From assembly GCA_022828595.1 (NCBI GenBank), contig JAKGHH010000005.1:30950193-31014192 (forward strand): a DNA stretch of 64,000 nt, read 5' to 3'. A program made the position numbers and the translations under genes. Positions 10,357-19,900 of the stretch are shown one piece after another; position 1 is the stretch's first letter, and each line of letters begins with the position of its first letter. The DNA is from Nelumbo lutea. Lineage: Eukaryota > Streptophyta > Magnoliopsida > Proteales > Nelumbonaceae. Below the pieces are notes generated by a model, which saw only the letters and a list, made by a program, of their open reading frames with translations, made no database searches and had not been told where the DNA came from.

Positions 10357-11282
10357 CTAAAGTGATTTTTGAGCACAACGATGTCCCAGACTGTATTTCT
10401 CGTTGCAACAGAAGCATAGACCCTTCGCACGTTTCTGCTGCATCTCTTTATCGGTCATCTTTTTGAAAACAGGGGGTGGGGCTCTAATAATAGGGACTGA
10501 TGAAGAAGAAGGAGGAATCGCGGCACGTGCAGGTCCGATGACGGCAGAAGTAGTCACTTGCGAAACCTGTGAATTAAAGTGAATTCCAGAGGGGGACGTT
10601 GTGGGCCTACAAGGAAATAAATCTGATTGATAAGCCCATAAGGTCTGATTCTTCTCCTCAATTTTCTGGGCTGCAACCATTTTCTGATTCGCCCAACGGG
10701 TTCCATCTGTCGGAGTTCGACCTGTATATCTGGGTGCAACCCATTAACAAAGGCAGCTTCAAGGACTGATTCTGGCAGGTCACGTAAGGGGGTGGAGAGC
10801 ACCTCAAATTGGCGACGGTATTCCTTAACAGTAGTGGATTGACGTAATGATAGAAGCTGCTCCTGCAAGTTTCCCTCCTGAGTTGATTGAAAATGTTAAA
10901 GGAGGATTTCCATGAATTCAGCCCAACTGCGAAAAGGTCGCCGACCATCCTCCCAATAATACCATGCCAATGCATCACTCTCTAAACAGACCACTGCCGC
11001 CCGCAGATGTTCCGCCGGAAGCAAGCCATTAATCTCAAAATAGCTCTCCATGCAAAAAAGCCAGCCGATTGGATTTTCCCCATCAAAAATAGGCAACTCC
11101 AACTTCCGAAGAAGTGAATAAGAAATATGTTCCGGCACTGACATTGAAGGAGACATCGGGAAAGCTGCACTCTTCCCTTTGTCAGCCACATGACTTGATG
11201 CGGATACAGGAGGAGCATTATTAGTTGTAGACAAAGGAGCTGACAAGGTCTGTTGATGAAGCAACAGATCAAAACGTCTCAC
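10357..11282 (-). pseudogene. chromovirus gag with CCHC-type knuckle
   Basis: The frame 11282-10896 holds the Gag N-terminal and capsid start: LRKLELPIFDGENPIGWLF, ESYFEINGL and ALAWYYWEDGRRPFRSWAEF. The product continues in another frame (10868-10554: LRQSTTVKEYRRQFEVLS, FVNGLHPDIQVELR) and then at 10680-10357 to the knuckle KGLCFCCNEKYSLGHRC. Three frames are needed, so gag is broken at least twice. Gag would form the particle and bind RNA through the knuckle. Confidence 0.88.
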
Positions 11283-11409
11283 CAGATCTTGAATGCCTCC
11301 TTCCAGGGATGTGATCTTCGAAAGTCCAGTTGTTAGCTGTCACCATGGCCGAGGAAACCCTCCACCTGCGATGCCACTTCCTTAGCTGTCACCATGGCTG
11401 AGGAAAGAC

Positions 11410-11422
11410 GCCTCTGATACCA
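11410..11422 (-). promoter_or_regulatory. chromovirus primer binding site
   Basis: The minus strand reads TGGTATCAGAGGC directly after the 5' LTR end, a close match to the initiator tRNA-Met complement. Confidence 0.85.
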
Positions 11423-11423
11423 C

Positions 11424-11894
11424 TGATATGTCCCGAAAAGTTCACACACAATTCTCAGACACAAGGCAAGAACTACAGAACTCAAATAAAGAGAAACTGA
11501 TATTCATTCAGAGTAAAACATTAACAGTAGGTTGGTTCTTCGAGAGACCACCAGCTCTCCAAGCATTCACAGAATTCTTTAATCAGCAAAAGTCTGCCTC
11601 CTCCATCCCCCAAAGCCCCTTCTTATACACATCTTCAGCATAACTGCCTTCCATAATAAATGCCCAGCTGGCCGAATCATAAATGCCCCACTCTTCTTGT
11701 TCCCACTAACAAGCTATAAATGCTAAATGCCCTACACTCTTCCTATTCTCAACTGACAAGCTATAAATGCCACAAAAAACTCTCCTTATTCCCTCCAGCC
11801 ATAAATTCCCCCATGTTCAATTATTTCCCCCCCTTGGCCACAAGCTCACCTTTCCCCTTCCTGGCATATGTAAAATTAATTGGGGGGCCTATCA
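11424..11894 (-). repeat. chromovirus 5' LTR
   Basis: A 471-bp partner of the LTR at 6451-6919 with the same ends. The second AAGGA duplication follows at 11895-11899. TATAAATG stretches (plus strand 11713-11770) recur in both LTRs. Confidence 0.93.
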
Positions 11895-12142
11895 AAGGAC
11901 TGCAAATGGGTTGACAGATGTTTCACAAAGCAAGGAGTTGACAGGCCTAGTTTATTTTGGGCAAAGCTATAATCTGATGTATTTTGAGGGTTCTATGTAA
12001 CTTGGGTTTGAAATTTTGGGATGACATTCCAGTCATCAAGTTGTATTAACTATTTCTTTAATTAAATCTAATTAAACTTTTTCTGCTGATCAAAAAAGTA
12101 CAAAGACTTCATCACTCAGGAAAGAGAATTTGCATCTGAACT

Positions 12143-12487
12143 GCAACCACAAAACTGTTAGGACAAGAGGGTGCTGATGCCCTGTCTCTAGGACAGCCAA
12201 TGGACATCATGACAGCCTTGCAGCTTGTGCTGAAGAACCCCATGGCACATGGTGCTAAGGTGATTGAAAGGCGCACTGCACAGGATTGCAATCAGCTAGA
12301 CTATGTTAAACTTGTTAAAGCTCTTTGTGTTGATCACTATATAAGCTTGATATTGGTGCCAAGTGCTAAAACTCTTGGAGAGTGGGATGGTTTGTGTAAA
12401 ATTGATTCAGAGGGAAAGACAAGAAAAATGGTGGGTTGTTCTCGTGTGGTTGTCTTGCATAATGGGATCCATACTCCCAAGACTTAA
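12143..12487 (+). pseudogene. RPS12: ribosomal protein S12 (eS12) pseudogene, intronless
   Basis: An open stretch matching cytosolic eS12 begins in frame before the Met at 12200 (LGQPMDIMTALQLVLK). It continues through AKVIE, DCNQLDYVKLVKALC, SLILVPSAKTLGEW and LCKIDSEGKTRKMVGCS. Compared with the family, two internal segments are missing: about 12 residues after LVLKNPMAHG and about 8 before DCNQ. The C-terminus changes to unrelated sequence ending at TAA. No intron is seen, which fits a retrocopied mRNA, but no poly(A) tail remains. It lies just 3' of the LINE end. The product could not be a normal small-subunit protein. Confidence 0.88.
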
Positions 12488-12489
12488 TG

Positions 12490-15158
12490 GGAGAAAGGTC
12501 AGGGAAATAAACCTTGAGAAAGAAAAGCAAAGAATGATGAGTAACTTCTTTTTTGATAAATAGAATGATGAATAACCCTTTCTGAGAAGCAACATTAATT
12601 GAGGTTTTATTTATAAAATCTGATCCTGCTATTAAAACTTAGCAGTGGCAAGCATAATGGTAACTTTATTCTCCTTATCCTCAAATCTCTCCCTTGCAAA
12701 TTGGTTTTTGTTGCAAGTAGCCACTATCAGCTGTAATTCCATTGCTGAATAGTGAAATTTGTAAATGAGGAGCTGAATCTTTAAAGAAGACTTAAGTTTG
12801 CTCAAATGAGAAAGTAATCCATGACAACTAGAACATAGGTCATAGAGTGGACAAATGGATCAGGACTCATACACAGGATTTGCAAAAATATTAGTTCTTT
12901 CGTCAAGACCAAACAAAGGTTAGAAGAAAATGTCAAGATAACAAGTCAAGGATGAGGCCCCATTACAGAAATTTTTAACTTCAAAATGGCTATTAACTCA
13001 GGGAATGAGGATTGGGAAAGCAAATCGGTGATGAACCAGTTAGCAATTGGAGAAATTTTGTCGATATATTAATAGTGAAGTTGAAGCTAAATGGTACGTT
13101 CATCTTAACCCCATTTGATAGGTGCAAGGTCTGGTTGACTTGGTAGAAGACAAAACAGAGGAAAGTAGATTGACTTGTCTAAGGACCAGGTTAACCACCT
13201 TGCTTTATTGGAACTTAGGCCTCAAATACCTCAAGTAACAAAATGCAGGGGCCAAAGCCAAATAATTAGCAAACCAAAAAACATGAAGATGTGATAAGAT
13301 ACCAAAGCTGGAAGAATTACTTGAATAGAAGGTCTGGGGTAACTATAACTTGAAGTTATCCAAAACAAAAAAAAAAAAAAAAAAAACTATAACTGACTAG
13401 AGGAAGCTAATTGTCATTATATGGGTATGGGGCCAGCTACATGAATCCTGTTTCACCATTCCATTCTGTTCAGTGCCATATCCATACTACAGGAGGCTAA
13501 TGTCCCCTACTAATGATTTTGAGTTTCTGCTAACCTAGGTTTTTACTTCACAATAACCACTAAATTTTTTCAAATATTTATTAGATAATTTTATTACAAC
13601 AAGCTATTTTGTGTTTGTGTTTTCTGTTATTTAACTAGTTTCTCTTTAAACAAGAATGAAGACGCACAAGACATATAGTTAGATATTCTGATATACAACA
13701 CCAATTTCACGAGATTTAACAATGAGATTTTAATTCACAGAAAAAGGAAAGTGAAAAGAAACTTACTTCCCAGAAGAAATCCATAGGTAATTGAAAATTA
13801 CAAAACTGAACAGAATCATCTTTTATTTGATTGGGTTGGCACTCGATGGGGGATTTCTTTTTATAATTTATTCACCAGTATCATATTTTTGTGCCTTTCT
13901 AGTCTACTTTTGACTTTTTGTTTCTGTTACATTTCCTGCATCAATGCTAAACAAATCAGATTTATTTTGTCATTTGTTTATGTATTTTCTTTTCTCATTC
14001 AGGTGGCAACATCCTTGAACTCTAATGACTGTTTCTTTTTGCACTGGGTCTTCAAATTTTATCTGGCAAGTACATCAAAGTACTTTAGAGCAACAACAAA
14101 TTAACTGCAAAAAATGCAGACTTTTTAAAGGTATGTAGTTCAGTTCAGTTTGTCTTTTATTATTATTATTTTTTTTCTATTCAAAATTTGGGTTAAGGGG
14201 GTGTAAAACAGATTACACGTTCATCGTCTTTTTTCTTCTTAGTAGACACATAAAGATAAAGAACAGTATAAAAGGAGAAAAGCCCACATATGCCAATAAA
14301 ATCTGAAAGCTTTGGAATATTTGGGGTTTCTTTGACGAGTAAGTTTTAACAATAAATTTCTGATTTGCTTTCTCTGATAAAAAACCACAGCATTTAATGT
14401 AAGAAATAAGAATCATAGAATGAATCAAAGAGATGCTTTCGTATTTGCCAAATAGCAAAGAGAAAAACTTCCTCTAAATCATCCATTTCCAAAATTGCAA
14501 GCTAAAGGGGACAAATAAAAACTAGCAGCTTGCCCAAGGCACTCAACAAGGCAATAAGCAGGTATAATACTAAACCACAAACCAGTTCTGTTCTCATTTC
14601 TTTCCTTTTTTCTACATCTTTTCCCAAATTCTTCAGCTTCAATCAACCAAAAAGACGCTTCAGTAAGAAACTCGTACCTACTTGAATTGAACTGTATTCA
14701 ATTGGGCTCTTCAATTTTTACTAAAGGCCTTCCCCAATAGGCCCTAAGGGGCCCTTAGGGGGCAAAGCTAAAGATTCAGACAAATGTTTGAAGTTCTCCA
14801 AATAAAATATTCAAAAACCGATGTGTGAAGTATTGTATGATATTGTTGAAGCTATTAAAAAAAAAAATTATACATCAACAACTATACAATGATGACATGC
14901 ACATTGGCCCATATACAAAAAGAATATCCACCAACTAATAGGTCCAGCTTTCCAAAAAAAACAAAAAAGCTTGGCACCTTGAAACATTCTTTGTACACCA
15001 CCCCTTGCAAAATCTAGTTGTGTTACAGACTCGAAAAAGATATGATGGCCAAATCAAGAAGCTGCCATCTACCAAAGTGGTATGAATACTTGCAGTGGAA
15101 GGCCTTATTCAACATTATCTCTGTTTCTATGTTAGAGTTTATATCAGCTCCTCTACTG
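12490..15158. other. long interval without a supported gene
   Basis: About 2.7 kb of AT-rich sequence. It holds a run of about 20 A (13369-13386), a TTA/T-rich stretch (14157-14177) and a palindromic TAAGGGGCCCTTA block near 14745. I see no protein or RNA gene. Small open frames here show no family motif. Confidence 0.5.
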
Positions 15159-15611
15159 TCAGCAATTGCTTGTATTCTCATCAACCTCTATAGCAGGTTC
15201 ATCTGATCTATTCCAACTAAAGTCATCACCACCCAACAACACATTATTTGCCAAGTTGTTATCATTGTACAACACATCTAGTATATCCATCTCAACATCG
15301 TCTGCACCAATAACTCCACATATGTCATATATATCTCTAGGTTTTGTCTTGGAAACAATATACCATTTTGTATCAATGGGATCATGAACATAGAATACCT
15401 GTTCTGCTTGAGATGCTAACACAAATGACTCATTTGTATGTAAGCAGCCTTTGAAATTTACCAGTGTAAATACTAGTTCATTGACCCTCGTTCCTCTACC
15501 TTGAGTAACATCAAACCAACCACACTTGAAGAAAAATATCTTAAAGTGTTCGAAATAATTTAGTTCAACTATATTGGTGAGCATGCCATAATATTCAATG
15601 TCACCCAACAC
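15159..15611 (-). pseudogene. CACTA TNPD transposase C-terminus (DUF4216)
   Basis: A 150-codon minus-strand stretch with the DUF4216 signature: EYYGMLTNIVELNY, FKIFFFKCGWFDV, ELVFTLVNFKG, ESFVLASQAEQVFYVHDP and WYIVSKTKPRD, then an acidic tail ending in a stop. This is the C-terminal domain of the large CACTA (En/Spm) transposase, and the catalytic TNP2 part is absent. It is on the same strand as the remnant at 3672-5160 and lies upstream of it in transcription sense, which is the normal CACTA gene order. Confidence 0.85.
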
Positions 15612-15811
15612 CGGGTTCTTATCTCGGGTATTGGAAAAAATGTGTCTTCACAATCACAACAATGCCATTATTTTGTTTTAAAAATATAAAAAAATGTAAT
15701 CATTGCTTATCTTGATTAGATTAATAAGGTTGCACACTATTAGAGAGACCTTTGGGTTTTCTAAGGTCTCCTATTTTAATGCATGTTATTATTACATTTA
15801 AAAAAGACATT

Positions 15812-15842
15812 TAAGAGAGAGAGAGAGAGAGAGAGAGAGGGA
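15812..15842. repeat. (GA)n microsatellite
   Basis: About 14 GA dinucleotides, at the edge of the AT-rich block upstream of RPL17. Confidence 0.9.
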
Positions 15843-16481
15843 GTAGTAATAATAATTATTGTATTTTAAAATTTATAGTAATAATAATAATAATAATATT
15901 TTTAAATAATTATCAGCGTTTATTCAAAAAACAATATTAAATAATGCATTTATTAATTAATATAATGTAAGTTATAATTTATTAAAAATAGTATTAACAA
16001 TTATAGTATTTAGTAATTAACAATAATTAAATAATTACAGTATTTTATTAATTAATAATATTAACTATACTTTTAATTAATATAGTACTTTTAGTATTTA
16101 CAACATTTTTAATAATTATAGTATTTTAAATAATGAACATTATTTATTAAAAATAATGTATTTTTTATTAATAATATTTTTAATAATTAACCATATTTTA
16201 CAGTATTTTCATTAATTACAGTATTATTAATTATAGTATTTATAAATTAATAGTGTTTATTAAAACACTGTATTTATTAAAAAAATTAATTTTTTTATTA
16301 ATTTATTAATTAACAGTTTTAAATTGTTAATTAATGTAAGTTATAATTTAAGTCGTATTTTAAATATTATTTAAATTATATTTGAAACTGTAAGAAATAT
16401 AATTAAATTTTAAAATGTAATTAAAAGTAATTATATTTAAATTAACATGATTTCTAATAAATATGATAAATTACCAAGAAT

Positions 16482-16518
<37 letters not shown>

Positions 16519-16700
16519 AATATGTGCTAATTATGAATAATCTTCAAGAAATAAATGTAATTATTTCATAGTATTTTCATTTGTTTTTTCGTATAAATTA
16601 TAAATTATATAATTTAAACATTATAATCCTTGTCTATAATGATATTAGCTCATAATAAAAAAATAGAAAATATTTATTTACATTATGTATTTTCATTATT
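15843..16700. repeat. AT-rich block with (TAA)n and (TA)n tracts
   Basis: About 860 bases with very little G or C, made of TAAT/ATTA words. It includes a TAA repeat (15881-15897) and about 14 TA units (16487-16515). There is no gene. It ends about 200 bases before the RPL17 start codon, so it bounds the promoter and could act as a nucleosome-poor or matrix-attached stretch (inference). Confidence 0.8.
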
Positions 16701-16799
16701 TCACTTTCACTCCAGAAACCCACGGGTCCTGTATTACCGAATCCATTAATTTGGTTAATCGGATTTTTGGTTCGTTGAAAACTCTATTTGCTGTAACTG

Positions 16800-16806
16800 T
16801 AGGGTT
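16800..16806 (-). promoter_or_regulatory. telo-box in RPL17 promoter/5' leader
   Basis: TAGGGTT (AACCCTA on the minus strand) lies 107 bases before the ATG. Telo-boxes are a known feature of plant ribosomal protein promoters and support coordinated expression in dividing cells. Presence is seen; function is inferred. Confidence 0.55.
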
Positions 16807-16912
16807 AAGGTTTCACTTTATTGAGGGTTGAAGCAGCCGCCGAAGTCCTTTCAGTTCGTTTGGGGACGAAATACACCCCGCGGTGCAGTTTCATATCATT
16901 AGCAGATCAGTC

Positions 16913-19900
16913 ATGGTAGCTTATTTCGTTTTTGTCCTCTTTGTTCTTCATATATGATCCTTCGTCTCTTCTGATTCAAGTTTTCAATTTACTTTTCTAT
17001 CTTTTTAGGTGAAGTATTCCAAGGAGCCAGATAACACAACCAAGTGTAAGCGTTCTAGATCCATCTTCTCTGATTTTCTAGTTGCCTTTCAATTACTATT
17101 GAGCTGCGAAATGATTTCTTCGAGTCATTTTACGTTGTCCCCTAACATTCTAAGGTCTTTTTAGCGCGTTTTCTTGTCGCTGGTAAATTCGCTAGAAATG
17201 CATTTTTTTTTTTTTTTTTATAAATAACACTGGAAATCCAATTTGTCCGTGTTTCAATTGATTTTAATTCATGTGTTCTGATTCATTTCTTGACATTCAT
17301 CTTGCAGCCTGCAAGGCCAGGGGCTCGGATTTGAGAGTTCATTTCAAGGTGTGTTGATCTTAACTTGTTGTTATGGCTCTTCCTTTCTTTTGTTGTTTAC
17401 GTGAACTGTGATACGATTCTCCATCATTGTTTTCATCTGCTTATCAAAACAAAGTCATGGTTTTGTTCAAAATGCTAGCGTCATTATTGTTATATTTGTA
17501 AACATATGGAAAGGAATTGTGGGTCTTAGCTAATATTTGGGGTCTCCTTCCACAAAGTGAATGGAAGGCCAGCCAGTAACATCTCTAAGGCTCCAACATT
17601 AATCTCCTTACAGTTGTATGAGAAGGACCAGTTTTCAATTAAAGCCAGTCCCAAATCAGTTTGCACTGTTCTAAAATCGACCATCTTCTCCCCTGTATCC
17701 AGAATTGCTCTATATTCATCAAAGGGATACACTGAAACATCAGATTTGACTTGGAGCTTACCCGCAGCTTCTATTATTACTTTCTAGTCAGTTGCCTTCT
17801 TCCCTGCTTTAACAATCAATCTTCGTTCCCAATCACCTGTCATTTTCCAAAAAGAATCTCTGAATCTTGCTTGAACTTGCAACTGAAAATAGTTGCAAGA
17901 TTTCTTCCTGCAAGCTGACCCCAGGCACTTTGTCCAGGTCACAATAAGTTTTCTTAGAAGGGTCACTATCATGTGGATTTTCTTGATTTGCCTCAGAGCT
18001 TTTACCGACCAGGGTTTCAGCTTCTTTCAGCAATAAAAAGTCTTGGAGCTTCTGTGCCATTAACTTCCAACCTAAACCTTGTTTTCCTTCTAGAATACAG
18101 ATAATTTGCTTTTTGGTATTACCGAAAATCTCTGAAACCTCCACATACCACCCTTTTTGGTTACACTTCAAGACCACCTGATACCTTCTTCTTGGAAGAT
18201 CCAAAGAATTCCTCCAACCATTATTCTTAACAGAGAGACAAACTCCATCGTTGAAGCCTTTCAGCCATGGTAATGCTTCTTCTATTAAGAACATAAAGGC
18301 CCTTCCTCTCTGATCTTCAACACCAGTTGGATTCAATTCTTCCCTTTCTCCCAAAAAGAACTTTGCTTTAACCATCAACTCACCTCTCCATCTTCTTGCT
18401 GGTACGAAGGATCCCTCTTGCTTCTCCATTTCAAGACAGTAAGTGCACACACATAGGGCTGTAGATTAGCTGAGCTGGTAAGATGAAAAACTTTCCTTTC
18501 GAGATCTTCCCAAGAACTAGATTGGTTCTCAAAAACTCTCTTGTTCTGTTCCTTTCAAATACACCAGATACCAGCATGGCAACATGAATAATCATCAATG
18601 TGTCATTCCTGGTTATTTTCTGCAAAAACACACCATCAATGTGGTATAAACAAAACACTGAATTATATGGATGACTGTAAGGGATTCACAATGGCCATGA
18701 ATCCCTAAAGGGCAGGGCAGCCCGGTGCATGAGGCTCCTGCCAATATGGGGTATGAGGAGGGATAGATGTACGCGGCCTTACCCCTGCACATAAAGAGAG
18801 GCTATTTCCAAGAAATGACCATAAATCCTTGCTAATTCAAAATCATTCACTTATCTAAGAAAATATAGTTCTTGTACAAAAAATGAGAGAGAGAGAGGCC
18901 ATGCTAAACCACTTAAGAAACACTAGCATAGACATAATAAAAACCAAACTAGATCTAAGAATAGATCATGTCAGCTGATAAGAAAATGCATGTGAGAGAA
19001 GAAAAAAAATGTTGCAAACCTCAAGCTGCACACACATGGCCTCCAACAAACCATTCATTTTTGGGGCACGTTAAGATTGAGGCACAACATGGTCACTTTT
19101 GCTACGAGCAAGCTTCCTCGTCAATCTGGACCTGTTCTCTTTCTTCTTTTCTTTGGATGGAACAATGAAGCCCCTGCATAAAGTGGGATTTGACAAGAAT
19201 ATGCAAGTCATGATCATAAAGAGCACAAATAAAAGAAAAGAGGTAAAACATGAAAGACATGGAGCAATGAGAGAGAAGAAACAGATAAGATCCTAGAGCT
19301 AGAAGCACACCCTGCAGCCCCAGCAGAAGCCAGGAGGACTTCATAACATGTTTCACGGAGGTCATCATCTGTAATACCTGCCAGAGAAAATAAAAGAAAA
19401 AGAAAATTTGAAACTAAATGGTTAAAAGGGGTCTATCCTATTTATGCTCACATTTCATGCTTTGGTTACTTTGCCAAAGTTCTAAGGCAGCAAACTTTAT
19501 ATACATACAAAGTCCATGAATTCAGGCTGTGTTTTGTTTGAAACAAAAGGTAGGAAAAGGAAGGGAGAGGGAAACCTATACTACTCTTCCCTTCGTTTTC
19601 CTACCTTTCCTTTCAAACTAAATACAGAATTAAAGAAAATATACATTGATTTCTATATAATATAGTATCACATAATGTCACTTCCCCCTGTGATATCCAC
19701 CATCATGGACTTATGCCAATAATATGAAGTCAACTACAGGAGCTTGAAACGACAGATCAGAATTCATATGAAAGACTTCCTACTGTAATCATAAAAAATT
19801 CAGCATAGAACTCAAATACCAGCAACTCCTTAAATCAGCTCCATTATGTAAAAAAGAATTCCAGCAAGGTAACCCATCATGCACACACTATTGCTCATAC

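Larger units (their letters stand above)
6451..11894 (-). mobile_element. Ty3/gypsy chromovirus, near full length
   Basis: A 5444-bp element lies between exact AAGGA duplications, with LTRs of 469 and 471 bp. On the minus strand it runs 5' LTR (11894-11424), primer binding site, gag, protease, reverse transcriptase, RNase H, integrase with a C-terminal chromodomain, and 3' LTR (6919-6451). Integrase after RNase H defines Ty3/gypsy, and the chromodomain defines a chromovirus. By hand the LTRs differ by about 13 substitutions and 4 small indels in 470 bp, so the insertion is fairly recent relative to others in the window. Frame breaks between domains suggest that it no longer encodes a continuous polyprotein. 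Confidence 0.95.
6120..12096 (+). mobile_element. 5'-truncated LINE tail (RNase H domain), split by a chromovirus
   Basis: Two separated parts on the plus strand join logically. Bases 6120-6450 encode a plant LINE RNase H (RVT_3) domain: KFDGSL.DNPGRA, then, in a shifted frame, SGPIGFGD, EILALLQGLRLAL, ELIVEGDSQL and APWRYRHAFREI. Bases 11900-11990 encode the expected continuation RTANGLTD, and 3' UTR follows to a TGCTGATCAAAAAA end at about 12096, typical of a LINE tail. The 5' side is missing, as in most LINE copies. A frameshift and in-frame stops show decay before or after the insertion at 6450/11895. The left limit is approximate. Confidence 0.8.
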
